In this document: one piece after another, positions 16,948 through 26,508 of the stretch
Layout of the letters: the number at the start of each line of letters is the position of its first letter
Numbering within the stretch: the stretch's first letter is position 1
Source of the DNA: Cupriavidus sp. AU9028
GTDB taxonomy: Bacteria > Pseudomonadota > Gammaproteobacteria > Burkholderiales > Burkholderiaceae
Direction of reading: 5' to 3'
DNA: 64,000 nt
NCBI RefSeq assembly: GCF_019795295.1
Contig: NZ_JAIMCG010000013.1
Location: 1 to 64,000 of the forward strand
Translations under genes and position numbers: made by a program
Notes under the pieces: generated by a model
The model's database searches: none
Seen by the model: only the letters and a program-made list of their open reading frames with translations
What the model was told of the DNA's origin: nothing

Positions 16948-19458
16948 TCAGCGCGGATCGCGGATGGCGCGGCCGATCGCGCCGGTGCGCAGGGCGATCT
17001 TGGCGGCGTCGGTGCGCAGGGCGCGCAGGCGGCGCGATAGCACGGCGTTGGCGCCGCGCTCGGTTGCGCCAGGGCCGGCTTCGGGCTCGGCGGCGCGGTG
17101 CGCCATCGTTTCCGTGTGCCAGCGGTCCGCCGTGTCGGCCATGCGGACGCGGCGGTCGTCGAGTTCGGCGGAGGCATCGACGGGAGGAGCGTCAGCATCG
17201 GACACGGCTGCTGGTGCGGCACGTTGCTGGGACACGGCCGCCCCGTGCTCTGCGCCCTGCTCTGCCACCTGCACCTGCTCTACCCCTTGCTCCGCCCTTT
17301 GCTCTGCCCCCTGCTCCGCTGGCTGCATCTCCGCTGCCGTACTCCCTGCACCGGTGCCGTCCGCGACACCGGCCTGCGAATCGCCACCCGCTGCTTGCGC
17401 CGCTGCTTGCGCCGCTGCTTGCGCCGCTGCCTGTCGCTGCCGGATGAAGCCGGCTCCCCGGCTCTCCGCCCGCTCGCCGGCGCGCAGCCGGTCGCTCGCC
17501 AGCAGCAGGCTGTGCATTGCCGCGGAGGTAGCCTCGTCGATGGCGGCGCGGGCGGCTTCCATATCGAGCTCGTCGTAGTGCTGCCGCACCTGCACCCGGG
17601 CCGCTGCCACATGCGCGGCCACCAGGTAGTTCTGCACGATGAAGCGATTCAGGTTGTCGACCGCGCGATGCCGGCTCCGCGGTTCGTCGAGCATGCGCTG
17701 GAACGAGCCGATCAGCGCCGACAGGCTGTCCATGAACTGCTTGCGTTCCACCCGGTAGGCGAAGTCGTCCTCACTGCGGCGCAGCAGCAGGTCGCGGGTG
17801 GCGGCGATATAGCGGCGATTGGCCTTGAGCACGTTCTCGACCAGGTTCGGAATCGAGCGGTACTCCCAGCTGGGCAGCACGAAGCTGAAGATCGAGGCGA
17901 GCACGCCGCCGATCACCGTGTCGATCAGCCGCTCGCCGACGATGGGCGGGCTGCCTGGCGCGAGCAGGTTGATCTGCACCAGCACCTGCACGCAGGCGGC
18001 GATCGCGGTATAGCGGTACTTGATGGTGACGAAGGTGGCACTGGCCACCAGCGAGACGAACAGCACGGCCAGCAGCACCAGGGGTTCCTGCACGAAGCGC
18101 AGGATGCCCAGCGCGATCAGGCAGCCGATCAGCGTGCCGATCAGGCGGTCGTTGTAGCGCTGCTTGGTCATGCTGAAGTTCGGCTTCAGGATGACCACGA
18201 TGGTCAGCAGGATCCAGTAGCTGTGCGAGGCATAGGGCAGCTGGTTGGCGACCCACAGTCCCACCGACACGGCGAGCGTGACGCGCAGCGCGAAGCGGAA
18301 GGCTGGGGAGCGCCAGCGCAGGTTGTCCCGCATCGCCCGCCATTCGTAGCGCTGCCGTGTCAGGAACGGCTTCATGTCCGGGCCCGGCATCACGCTGCGT
18401 GGCTCCACCGGCGTGCGCGAGGCTACGTGCAACTGTTCCACCAGTGCAATCGCCCCGCGGATCATGTCCAGCGTCTCGGTGAGCGCCGTCATCGCGGCCG
18501 GATCGACATGGTGGTGCCGCAGCATGGCGATATGGTCGGACGCCGCGCGCAGTGCCTCGCGGTAATCGGTCTCGCTGTAGGAGGGCCGACCGCGCGTGAC
18601 ATCGTAGGCAATGGTCTCGACGTCCTGGCACATCAACCGCACCAGCCGGCGCAGGTCGTCCAGCACCGGCGTGCCGCCGAAGGTCTGGCGCAGCAGCGGA
18701 TAGTCGGTGTTGGTGGACAGGATGTATTCGTACAGGTCCAGCATGCGCAGATGCACTTGCACCAGCAGGCCGTCGTGCGGCGTGCGGTTGCCGCGCAGCA
18801 CGAGGTCGCGCGCGGCCTGCTGCCGCTCCGCGACGATGATCTGCTGGCGCACCAGCGCGTTGAACTGCTCCTCGTAATCGTTGCCGGCGTCGTAGAACCC
18901 GGCCTTGATCTCCAGGTACCCGGCCAGCTCGTACAGCGACTCGGCCAGGATCTGCTGCCGGGTGCGCCGCTGCAGTAGCCAGCTGACCGCCAGCGCATAG
19001 GTCATGTACGCCGACGCGCCCGCGCAGAACAGCAGCGCGTGCTCGAAGGCACGCCGCACGACGAAATCCTCGCTGAGCGTCAGCGTCATCACGAACAGCG
19101 TCGAGAACTGCAACGGCATGGTCTTGTTGCCATACACCGTCATCATCGCCGACAGGAAGGTCACGGCGATCACCACCAGCGGCAGCACGCGCGGAAACGG
19201 CGAGGCAAGCGACACCACCAGCGTCACCAGCGTGCACAGCAGCACGCTGGCCAGCATCTCGTTGAACTTGTGATGGACCGGGCTGGGCAAATCCATCAGG
19301 CTGGTGCACAGCGCCCCCATCGACACCACCATCGCCGTGGGCAGGTCGCCGAAGTGCATCGCGATCAGCGTGGCGCCGATCACGCCCGTGGCCGAACGCA
19401 GGCCGCGATAGACGTAATGCGAGAACAGGAAGGTGCGGGGATCGTGCGCGTATTGCAT
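16948..19458 (-). CDS. FUSC family inner-membrane transporter (YccS-like)
   Basis: An 836-residue FUSC-family protein related to YccS and to aromatic-acid or fusaric-acid efflux pumps. There are two blocks of hydrophobic helices (about 20-160 and about 395-545), each followed by a cytoplasmic region, the family layout. The C-terminal ~150 residues are a low-complexity tail with QAAA and AEQGAEQ repeats, encoded by tandem DNA repeats. No ribosome site is obvious before the ATG. The substrate is unknown. No membrane-fusion partner gene lies next to it, unlike AaeB-type systems. Confidence 0.82.
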   Translation of the reverse strand: MQYAHDPRTFLFSHYVYRGLRSATGVIGATLIAMHFGDLPTAMVVSMGALCTSLMDLPSPVHHKFNEMLASVLLCTLVTLVVSLASPFPRVLPLVVIAVTFLSAMMTVYGNKTMPLQFSTLFVMTLTLSEDFVVRRAFEHALLFCAGASAYMTYALAVSWLLQRRTRQQILAESLYELAGYLEIKAGFYDAGNDYEEQFNALVRQQIIVAERQQAARDLVLRGNRTPHDGLLVQVHLRMLDLYEYILSTNTDYPLLRQTFGGTPVLDDLRRLVRLMCQDVETIAYDVTRGRPSYSETDYREALRAASDHIAMLRHHHVDPAAMTALTETLDMIRGAIALVEQLHVASRTPVEPRSVMPGPDMKPFLTRQRYEWRAMRDNLRWRSPAFRFALRVTLAVSVGLWVANQLPYASHSYWILLTIVVILKPNFSMTKQRYNDRLIGTLIGCLIALGILRFVQEPLVLLAVLFVSLVASATFVTIKYRYTAIAACVQVLVQINLLAPGSPPIVGERLIDTVIGGVLASIFSFVLPSWEYRSIPNLVENVLKANRRYIAATRDLLLRRSEDDFAYRVERKQFMDSLSALIGSFQRMLDEPRSRHRAVDNLNRFIVQNYLVAAHVAAARVQVRQHYDELDMEAARAAIDEATSAAMHSLLLASDRLRAGERAESRGAGFIRQRQAAAQAAAQAAAQAAGGDSQAGVADGTGAGSTAAEMQPAEQGAEQRAEQGVEQVQVAEQGAEHGAAVSQQRAAPAAVSDADAPPVDASAELDDRRVRMADTADRWHTETMAHRAAEPEAGPGATERGANAVLSRRLRALRTDAAKIALRTGAIGRAIRDPR
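17391..17426. repeat. 12-bp tandem repeat inside the FUSC gene
   Basis: Three perfect copies of CTGCTTGCGCCG plus a decayed fourth encode the QAAAQAAAQAAAQAA segment of the C-terminal tail on the minus strand. A second, degenerate repeat zone at about 17240-17330 encodes AEQGAEQ-type units. Being in multiples of 3, copy-number change would keep the frame. Confidence 0.8.
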
Positions 19459-19518
19459 GCGTAGCGGCGCGTTCGTTCAGTCGATGGATTGCAGGTCAGC
19501 CAGACGCTCGGCATCCGT

Positions 19519-19566
19519 GCTGCCTGGTGCTGCCTGGTGCTGCCTGGTGCTGCCTGGTACTGCCGG
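19519..19566. repeat. 10-bp tandem repeat between FUSC and M61 genes
   Basis: Four consecutive copies of TGCTGCCTGG and a decayed fifth (TACTGCCGG) lie in the 164-bp gap between the FUSC gene start and the M61 peptidase stop. The array could sit in the FUSC promoter region. No gene is seen here. Confidence 0.8.
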
Positions 19567-19622
19567 TAGCCGCGGCGCGCATGCAGTGCCACGGCGGTCC
19601 GGCGCCTTGCGCCGGCCAGGCG

Positions 19623-21482
19623 CTATCGCGACAGCCAGCGGCTCCGGACCGGGTGGCGCGCTTCGCCGAGCTTCAGTTTGTACTCGGTCGCCGGCTCGCG
19701 CGCCAGCGTCACCGTCAGCGCATGCAGTTCGTCCCGGCGGAACACATGGCAGGAGACGGTATCCCCGGCACGATAGCGCGCCAGCAGCTTGTCCGCCTGT
19801 CCGGCACCGCCCGGCGTGACGCGCAGCCCGTCGATCGCCACCAGCAAGTCGCCGGCTGACAGCCCTGCGGCCTGCCCGGCGCCGCCGTCGAGCACCTGGG
19901 CGATGCGCACCCAGCCGTCCTCGGCCCGGGTCTTGATGCCCAGGGCGGCGGTGCGGCCCGGCTTGCGCGCCTGCGTCTCGATGCCGAAGCCGCGCAGCAG
20001 CGGCGCCAGCGGCAACTCGCCGGTGCCTTCGGTCCAGGCCCGCAACTGCGTGGACAGGCGCACACCGGCGATCTCGTCGACCAGCGCATGCACCTCGGCC
20101 TCGGTCACACCACGCTGGGCCGCGCCCGGCGCATAGAAATCGCGGCCGTAGCGGCGCCACAGTGCGCGCATCACGTCGTCCAGCGAACGCTTGCCCGCCG
20201 TGCGCGAGCGGATGGTCAGGTCCAGCGCCAGCGCGATCAGGGAGCCCTTGGCGTAGTAGCTGACGATGGCGTTCGGCGCGTTCTCGTCCTGGCGGTAGTA
20301 CTTGGTCCAGGCATCGAACGAACTTTCCGCCACGCTCTGCTTGGTGCGGCCGCTGCCGCGCAGCACGCCGTTCCAGCTTTTTTCCAGCAGCGCGACGTAC
20401 TGCGCTTCGTCGATGCAGCCGCTGCGCACCAGCATCAGGTCGTCGTAGTAGCTGGTGAAGCCCTCGAAGAGCCAAAGCAATGGCGTGTAGGTCTCGCTCT
20501 CCAGCCGATACGGCACGAACGCCGCCGGCTTGATGCGCTTGACGTTCCACGTATGGAAATACTCATGGCTGCACAGGCCGAGGAAGCCGCGATAGCCCTC
20601 GCTCATCTCGGCGTTGCCGCGTACCGGCAGATCGCCGCGCGCGCACATCAGCGCCGTGCTGGCGCGATGCTCCAGCCCGCCGTAGCCGTCGCTGGTCACC
20701 ATCGTCATGAAGACATAGCGACGGTTGCTGTCCAGAAACGGCGCCTGCGCCGTGCGCGGCTCGAACAGCCGGATCTGCGCCTCGCAGATCTGCTTCAGGT
20801 CGCGGCAGATCCGCTCCATGTCGAGGTTCGGCACCCGGCCCGTGAACACCACGTCGTGCTGCGCGCCGCAGGCCTTGAAGGTGCCAAGGGCGAACTCGCC
20901 CATCTCCACCGGATGGTCGACCAGCTCGTCGTAGTCGTCGGCCTGATAGCGGCCGAAGCCGTAGCGCCGGGCGCCCAGCCGGCCCGGCGCCTCGCGCAGC
21001 GCGGTCGCCACGCGCCAATTGCGGTACGCCTCGCCCTGGGGCGGATGGATATCGACGATGCAGGGACGGTCCTGCCTGCCTTCGGCGGCAAGGAAGACCG
21101 AGGTGCCGTTGAAGAAGCCGTGCGTCGCGTCCAGATGCGCGGCCCGCACCGACAGGTCCCAGGCATAGACCTCGTAGGACAGCGTCAGCGGTCCCGAGCC
21201 CGGCTCCACCGGCGCCGCCTGCCAGGTGTGCTTGTCCAGCTTGACCAGCGCCACCGGCTCGCCAGCCGCGCCCTCGGTCGAGCGGCTTCGGCCCTTGCGA
21301 GGCGTACGGGCCTCGATCCGCACGATATGCCGCGCGAATTCGCGAATCATGTAGCTGCCGGGAATCCAGGCGGGCAGAGAGAAACGCTGACCGGCGGGAT
21401 CGGGATCGTCCACGGTAACGGTGACCGCGAACAGATGTGCTTCAGGCTGAAGCGGGGCGATGGCGTAGTGGATCGGCTTCAT
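19623..21482 (-). CDS. M61 family metallopeptidase with PDZ domain (glycyl aminopeptidase type)
   Basis: A 619-residue peptidase of the M61 family. The zinc site HEYFH is at 306-310 in GLCSHEYFHTWNVKRIKP, and the third ligand E340 is in LWLFEGFTSYY. An N-terminal beta domain precedes it, and a PDZ domain (AAGLSAGDLLVAIDGLRV) lies near 525-560. No signal peptide is visible, so it is probably cytoplasmic. A TACAAT box ends 6 nt before the ATG, which would make the mRNA leaderless if it is the true -10. Confidence 0.88.
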   Translation of the reverse strand: MKPIHYAIAPLQPEAHLFAVTVTVDDPDPAGQRFSLPAWIPGSYMIREFARHIVRIEARTPRKGRSRSTEGAAGEPVALVKLDKHTWQAAPVEPGSGPLTLSYEVYAWDLSVRAAHLDATHGFFNGTSVFLAAEGRQDRPCIVDIHPPQGEAYRNWRVATALREAPGRLGARRYGFGRYQADDYDELVDHPVEMGEFALGTFKACGAQHDVVFTGRVPNLDMERICRDLKQICEAQIRLFEPRTAQAPFLDSNRRYVFMTMVTSDGYGGLEHRASTALMCARGDLPVRGNAEMSEGYRGFLGLCSHEYFHTWNVKRIKPAAFVPYRLESETYTPLLWLFEGFTSYYDDLMLVRSGCIDEAQYVALLEKSWNGVLRGSGRTKQSVAESSFDAWTKYYRQDENAPNAIVSYYAKGSLIALALDLTIRSRTAGKRSLDDVMRALWRRYGRDFYAPGAAQRGVTEAEVHALVDEIAGVRLSTQLRAWTEGTGELPLAPLLRGFGIETQARKPGRTAALGIKTRAEDGWVRIAQVLDGGAGQAAGLSAGDLLVAIDGLRVTPGGAGQADKLLARYRAGDTVSCHVFRRDELHALTVTLAREPATEYKLKLGEARHPVRSRWLSR

Positions 21483-21488
21483 GCCGGG

Positions 21489-21494
21489 ATTGTA
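21489..21494 (-). promoter_or_regulatory. -10-like box immediately before the M61 gene
   Basis: TACAAT on the minus strand ends 6 nt before the ATG at 21482, and no ribosome site fits in the gap. No good -35 box is seen at 16-18 bp, so the promoter call is tentative. Confidence 0.4.
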
Positions 21495-21553
21495 TCGTCC
21501 CAGGCATGTGGAATCGTGGTGCGGGGAGCGCGGAGGGATTGGACGCGCTCGAT

Positions 21554-21673
21554 TGCCCTCTCCCCCGGCCCCTCTCCCGCAAGCGGGCGAGGGGAGAACC
21601 CCCAGGGCCTAACGCAAGCTGCCGGTTTGCTCCCCTCTCCCGCCGCGCGGGAGAGGGGCCGGGGGAGAGGGCA
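21554..21673. repeat. dispersed palindromic repeat, copy group 2
   Basis: The outer arms at 21554-21578 and 21649-21673 are a perfect 25-bp inverted repeat (TGCCCTCTCCCCCGG at one end and its complement at the other). Inside are smaller palindromes (CTCTCCCGCAAGCGGG; CTCTCCCGCCGCGCGGGAGAG) and the shared GCTGCCGGTTTGCTCCCCT. It lies between the M61 gene and the AcuI-type reductase gene. Confidence 0.8.
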
Positions 21674-21715
21674 GCGAGCGCCAGCCCCGGCACTGCCCCC
21701 CTAACCGTCAGCGAC

Positions 21716-22705
21716 TCAGCGGTTCACATCCACCACCACCCGCCCTCGCACTCCTCCTTCCATGATCCGCTGCCCGGCTGCAATCGCGTCCCCAAGCCCG
21801 ATCTCGCTCGTCAGCGCCGCCAGCCGGTCCGGCGCCAGATCCTGCGCCAGCCGCTGCCATGCCTGCTCCCGCCGTGCCATCGGCGCCATCACGCTATCGA
21901 TGCCAAGGAGCGTCACGCCGCGCAGGATGAACGGCGCCATGTTCGCCGGAAAATCCATCCCCTGCGCCAGCCCGCAGGCGGTGATCAGTCCACCGTAGCG
22001 CACCTGTGCGCAGGCATTGACCAGCGTATGCGAGCCAACGGAATCGACCACCGCGGCAAAGCGTTCCTTCTGCAGCGGCTTGCCCGGCGAGGACAAGGTG
22101 TTGCGATCGATGATTTCCGCAGCGCCCAGCGCCTTCAGGAAATCCGCCTCCGCCGTCTTGCCAGTGGAGGCAACCACGCGGTAGCCCAGCTTGCCCAGCA
22201 GCGCGATGGCAACGGACCCCACGCCACCGGAGGCGCCAGTGACCAGCACCTCGCCGTCGTCGGGCGTCAGTCCCGCCCGCTCCAGCGCCAGAACCGACAG
22301 CATGGCGGTATAGCCGGCAGTGCCGATCGCCATGGCATCCCGCGTCGAAAAACCGTCCGGCAGCGCCACCAGCCAGTCGCCCTTCAGGCGTGCCCGCTGC
22401 GACAGGCAGCCCCAATGCGTCTCCCCAACGCCGTAGCCGTTCAGCACCACCTTGTCGCCCGCCTTCCAGCGCGGGTGCGACGACGCCAGCACGGTGCCGG
22501 CGCCATCGATGCCGGCCACCATCGGCCACTTGCGCACCACCGGCGCGCGGCCGGTGATGGCCAGCCCGTCCTTGTAGTTGACGGTCGAATACTCGACCGC
22601 GACGAGCACGTCGCCCTCGGCTGGCAACTGGTCCTCATCCAGATCGGCAACCTGCGCCTGCGTCGCGCCATCGTTCTGTGTCAACAACAAGGCCCGGAAG
22701 GTCAT
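21716..22705 (-). CDS. acuI: AcuI/YhdH-type NADPH-dependent acryloyl-CoA reductase (MDR family)
   Basis: A 329-residue zinc-independent medium-chain dehydrogenase of the YhdH/AcuI group, which reduces acryloyl-CoA to propionyl-CoA. It has EYSTVNYKDGLAITG, the VAGIDGAGTV segment, GTAGYTAMLSV and the nucleotide-binding VLVTGASGGVGSVA. The start MTFRALLL matches family N-termini and follows AAGGAGACATGC; an earlier in-frame ATG adds 28 non-conserved residues. The exact physiological substrate is inferred from the family. Confidence 0.85.
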   Translation of the reverse strand: MTFRALLLTQNDGATQAQVADLDEDQLPAEGDVLVAVEYSTVNYKDGLAITGRAPVVRKWPMVAGIDGAGTVLASSHPRWKAGDKVVLNGYGVGETHWGCLSQRARLKGDWLVALPDGFSTRDAMAIGTAGYTAMLSVLALERAGLTPDDGEVLVTGASGGVGSVAIALLGKLGYRVVASTGKTAEADFLKALGAAEIIDRNTLSSPGKPLQKERFAAVVDSVGSHTLVNACAQVRYGGLITACGLAQGMDFPANMAPFILRGVTLLGIDSVMAPMARREQAWQRLAQDLAPDRLAALTSEIGLGDAIAAGQRIMEGGVRGRVVVDVNR

Positions 22706-22868
22706 GCATGTCTCCTTTGATTGTGGTGTGCGGCAACTGGCGCGCAGCGGAGGGCGCGCAAGGTCGGATTGCGAACGAAGCTTGAACAACCAACCCGTCG
22801 TTCCCGCGAAAGCGGGAATCCAGCGTCTTGGCAGGCACTGGGTCCCCGCTTTCGCGTGGACGACTGCT

Positions 22869-23642
22869 TTACTTCTTCAGGCTGGCCAGCTTGCTCTCCA
22901 GCGTGGCCGCATCGGCCGCGCCCGGAATGCGGCTGCCGTCGGTGAAGAACACCGCCGGCGTGCCGGTCACGTTCAGGCTGCGGCCCAGCGCGACATTCTT
23001 CTCCAGCGGCGTCTTGCAGTTGGCGTTGCCCGACAGGGTCGACTTCGACAGCATCCAGTCGCGCCATGCCTTGGTGCGGTCCGACGCGCACCAGACCTGG
23101 CGCGACTTGACTTCCGAGTCCGGCGACAGCACCGGGTACAGGAAGGTGTACACGGTAATGTTGTCCATCTGCTCGAAGGTCTGCTCGATCCGCTTGCAGT
23201 AGCCGCAGTTCGGATCCGAGAACACCGCGATCTGCCGGCTGCCGTTGCCCTTGGTCCATTTGATCGCCTGCGACAGCGGCAGGTCCGACCATTTGATGCG
23301 GTTGATCTCGGCCAGCCGCTGTTCGGTCAGGCTGACGCCGCCCTGCGTATCGACCAGCTCGCCATTCAGGATGTAGCGCCCGCTCGCGTCGGCATAGACG
23401 AGCTGCCCGCCGATATTGACCTCGTACAGGCCGGCGATCGGGGTCTTTTCCACGCTTTTGACTTCCGCGCGCGCGCCGACCATCTTTTGCACCGACGACT
23501 TGATGCGCTCGGCCGCCGGGTCCGGCGCCGCGACAGCCGCGGTCACGGTGGCGAGCATCAGCGCGGCCAGCAGCGCGCGCAGGGGGCGGGAAGCGGACGA
23601 GTGGTGGGCCTTTGGAGCGGGCCGCCCCGGGATTTGCAGCAT
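22869..23642 (-). CDS. dsbC: thiol:disulfide interchange protein DsbC
   Basis: A 257-residue periplasmic disulfide isomerase. A signal peptide (positive RPLR, then LLAALMLATVTAAVAA) is followed by the N-terminal dimerisation domain (about 40-100) and a thioredoxin domain with the active site CGYC at 146-149 and the cis-proline TGTPA segment. A second cysteine pair (C186 and C210 region) is also typical of DsbC. It lies 60 bp downstream of the UbiH-type gene on the same strand and may be co-transcribed. Confidence 0.92.
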   Translation of the reverse strand: MLQIPGRPAPKAHHSSASRPLRALLAALMLATVTAAVAAPDPAAERIKSSVQKMVGARAEVKSVEKTPIAGLYEVNIGGQLVYADASGRYILNGELVDTQGGVSLTEQRLAEINRIKWSDLPLSQAIKWTKGNGSRQIAVFSDPNCGYCKRIEQTFEQMDNITVYTFLYPVLSPDSEVKSRQVWCASDRTKAWRDWMLSKSTLSGNANCKTPLEKNVALGRSLNVTGTPAVFFTDGSRIPGAADAATLESKLASLKK

Positions 23643-23702
23643 GGGTTCTCCGAAATTACGTTGATGCGCGGACGCCGGTCCACAAGGCGCGGACCCTGCG
23701 GG

Positions 23703-25004
23703 TCAGCCGAGCGCGCGCCCGATCAGGAAACGCTTGAGCATCGACTGCGCGCCCACGGCACGCAGTCCGGTATTGCGCACGAAGCGCGCAGCCGAGCCCT
23801 GCAGCGAAAAGAGCCGGTGCAGGCCATCGGTCGCTGCCGTCAACGACAGCAGATCCGCCGCTCGCGCGCGCTCGTAACGGCGCAGCAGGCGCAGGTCGCC
23901 CTCCTGGCGGAACGACTCTTTGGCGGCCATCACCCGGCCGAGTTCCGCAACGTCCCGCAGGCCCAGGTTCATACCCTGTCCCGCCAGCGGGTGCACCACG
24001 TGCGCCGCGTCGCCGACCAGCACCACATGCGGCTGCGCCATGCAATCGGCATGCTGCAGCATCAGCGGGAAACCCTGCGCCGGCGTGATGCAGCGCAGCC
24101 GACCGAACTGGCGGCCTACGGCGCCACTGGCCGCGTCCATCGCCGCTTGCGCAAGCGCCTGCGGATCGAGCGCCAGCAGATCGCGCCCGTGCGCCTCGTC
24201 TGCCGACCACACCATCGACACCAGATTGCCCGGCAGCGGCAGCATCGCCAGCACCTCACCGGTGCACGGCTCCTCGTCCGCCATCAGCTTGGCCGGCGTG
24301 CCCAGGAACCACTGCCATGCCGTGTCGTGGTGCGGCAGCTCCGTGGCGAAATTGGCGACCACGCCAAGCTGCCGGTAGCGGCGCGTGGTCACGCAGATAT
24401 GGCTCTGGTGGCGGACCCACGAACGCGCCCCGTCCGCGCCGACCACGCAGTTCGCGCGCACGCGCGAGCCGTCCGCCAGCGTCAGCGTCACGCCCTCGGC
24501 GTCCCGCTCGAAGCCGGTCGCCGCCACCTCATGGCGGTGAACCTGCTGCTGGAAGCGCAACGCGGTGTCGAGCACGCGCTCGACGTGGCCCGATTCGACG
24601 ATCCAGGCAAGCTGCGGCACCGCGGCCGCGTACGACGAAAAATGCAGATCGCCCTTGAGCCCCGCCGAGGGCGACGCGGCGGTGTCGTCGCCGAAAATCC
24701 GCATGTCGCGCACCGGCTGCACCCGGGCCGGGTCCAGCGCCTCCCAGATCCGCAGTTGCGACAGCAACTGCTGCGAGCTTACCGAGAAGGCATAGATGCG
24801 GCTGTCCCACTGGCCTTCGGGCTGGGGCGCCAGCGCGGCGCCGCCGGGGGCCAGCGCGCCATTGGCAGGCGGGGCGATCAGCGCCACCTGCATCCCCTGC
24901 TGGCCGAGCAGCAGCGCGCAGGTCTTTCCGACAATGCCGCCACCGACCACGGCGATCTGGTAGCGGGAGGGAGACGTCCGTGCGGACACAGTGGCTGGGG
25001 TCAT
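23703..25004 (-). CDS. UbiH/UbiF/COQ6 family FAD-dependent monooxygenase
   Basis: A 433-residue flavoprotein hydroxylase of the ubiquinone-synthesis family. The FAD-binding [15 protein letters not shown] at the N-terminus and [19 protein letters not shown], which binds the flavin and ribityl chain, are intact, as is the conserved [10 protein letters not shown]. Which ring position it hydroxylates (UbiH, UbiF or UbiI role) cannot be told from sequence. A perfect TATAAT ends 6 nt before the chosen ATG. If that is the -10, the mRNA is leaderless or translation begins a few codons downstream (GTG at codon 6). Confidence 0.85.
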   Translation of the reverse strand: MTPATVSARTSPSRYQIAVVGGGIVGKTCALLLGQQGMQVALIAPPANGALAPGGAALAPQPEGQWDSRIYAFSVSSQQLLSQLRIWEALDPARVQPVRDMRIFGDDTAASPSAGLKGDLHFSSYAAAVPQLAWIVESGHVERVLDTALRFQQQVHRHEVAATGFERDAEGVTLTLADGSRVRANCVVGADGARSWVRHQSHICVTTRRYRQLGVVANFATELPHHDTAWQWFLGTPAKLMADEEPCTGEVLAMLPLPGNLVSMVWSADEAHGRDLLALDPQALAQAAMDAASGAVGRQFGRLRCITPAQGFPLMLQHADCMAQPHVVLVGDAAHVVHPLAGQGMNLGLRDVAELGRVMAAKESFRQEGDLRLLRRYERARAADLLSLTAATDGLHRLFSLQGSAARFVRNTGLRAVGAQSMLKRFLIGRALG

Positions 25005-25010
25005 GTGGCG

Positions 25011-25016
25011 ATTATA
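25011..25016 (-). promoter_or_regulatory. TATAAT box immediately before the UbiH-type gene
   Basis: A consensus -10 hexamer on the minus strand is separated from the ATG by only CGCCAC. No matching -35 is clear at 16-18 bp. A TAGAAT box for the divergent ychF lies at 25128-25133. Confidence 0.45.
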
Positions 25017-25162
25017 GCCAGCGGGGGCGGCGCGGCCTTGATGTCGCACCGTGTGGCCGGCTTCCCTACTGCCCGCCGTGCCCGTTTCCGCGGCGTCGCC
25101 AGCTCCGGCAGCCGGCTGTCCATCCGCTAGAATACGTGCTTTGCTATCCAACGCCTGACACC

Positions 25163-26254
25163 ATGAGCCTCAAATGCGGCATCGTCGGCCTGCCCAACGT
25201 CGGCAAGTCCACGCTGTTCAATGCCCTGACCAAGGCCGGCATCGCCGCCGAAAACTATCCGTTCTGCACCATCGAACCCAATGTGGGCGTCGTTGAAGTG
25301 CCGGATCCGAGGCTCAACGCGCTCGCCGAGATCGTGAAACCGGAGCGCGTGCTGCCGGCGACCGTCGAATTCGTCGATATCGCCGGGCTGGTCGCGGGCG
25401 CTTCCAAGGGCGAAGGCCTGGGCAACCAGTTCCTGGCCAATATCCGGGAAACGGACGCCATCACCCACGTGGTGCGCTGCTTCGAGGACCCGAACGTCAT
25501 CCACGTCGCCGGCAAGGTAGACCCGCTGTCCGACATCGAGGTGATCAATACTGAACTCGCACTGGCCGACCTCGCCACCGTCGAAAAGGCGCTGGCCCGC
25601 TACGTCAAGCCGGCCCGCGCCGGTGACAAGGAAGCGCAGCGGCTGGTCAGCGTGCTGGAAAAGGCCCAGGGCGTGCTCGACCAGGCCAAGGCCGTCCGCA
25701 CCCTCGACCTGGCGCCGGAAGAATGGGACGCGCTGCGCCCGTTCTGCCTGATCACCGCCAAGCCGACCATGTACGTTGCCAACGTGCGCGAGGACGGCTT
25801 CGAGAACAACCCGCATCTGGATGCGGTGCGCGCGTACGCCGAGCAGACCAAGTCGCCGGTTGTCGCCGTCTGCGCCGCCATCGAGGCCGAGATCGCCGAC
25901 CTGGAAGACGAGGACAAGGCCGTGTTCCTGGCTGACCTGGGCATGGAAGAGCCGGGCCTGGACCGCGTGATTCGCGCCGGCTTCAAGCTGCTGGGGCTGC
26001 AAACGTATTTCACCGCTGGTGTGAAGGAAGTGCGCGCGTGGACCATTCACGTGGGCGACACCGCGCCGAAGGCCGCGGGCGTGATTCACACCGACTTCGA
26101 ACGCGGCTTCATCCGCGCGCAGACGATCGCTTTCGAGGACTTTGTTGCCTTCAAGGGGGAACAGGGCGCGAAGGAAGCGGGCAAGATGCGCGCGGAGGGC
26201 AAGGAGTATGTGGTGAAGGATGGGGATGTGATGAACTTCTTGTTCAACGTTTGA
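25163..26254 (+). CDS. ychF: redox-regulated ATPase YchF (Obg-like)
   Basis: A 363-residue universally conserved P-loop ATPase of the TRAFAC/Obg group that binds ribosomes. G1 is GLPNVGKST (9-17), G3 [17 protein letters not shown], and the G4 position reads NVRE instead of NKxD, which explains ATP rather than GTP preference. The C-terminal TGS-like domain ([14 protein letters not shown]) is complete. It is divergent from the UbiH-type gene. Confidence 0.95.
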   Translation: MSLKCGIVGLPNVGKSTLFNALTKAGIAAENYPFCTIEPNVGVVEVPDPRLNALAEIVKPERVLPATVEFVDIAGLVAGASKGEGLGNQFLANIRETDAITHVVRCFEDPNVIHVAGKVDPLSDIEVINTELALADLATVEKALARYVKPARAGDKEAQRLVSVLEKAQGVLDQAKAVRTLDLAPEEWDALRPFCLITAKPTMYVANVREDGFENNPHLDAVRAYAEQTKSPVVAVCAAIEAEIADLEDEDKAVFLADLGMEEPGLDRVIRAGFKLLGLQTYFTAGVKEVRAWTIHVGDTAPKAAGVIHTDFERGFIRAQTIAFEDFVAFKGEQGAKEAGKMRAEGKEYVVKDGDVMNFLFNV

Positions 26255-26508
26255 TCCTGTGGGTCGTCCGCAGACGCAGACGAGAGCAAGGGATGGCCGT
26301 CATCCCGAGCCAATACCGGTCATCCTGATCTCGCCCGGCGTTGTAGCGCATCAAAGTAGTAGCCCTCGCTTATCGCGACGTCTTTCGAGGGACGGACGGA
26401 GAGGCGGCACGCTGCGCCGGAGTAGCAACAGATCAAGCCGGCCGCTATGTCGGTATCCGAGGCAGCGCACGTCCCAAGGCCGTAACTGGACCCCTGAGCG
26501 TTTGAAGC

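Noticed and set aside
17391-17426. CRISPR array
   Set aside because: The repeats are contiguous 12-bp units without spacers and lie in a coding frame; no cas genes are present. The 10-bp array at 19519 is also contiguous.
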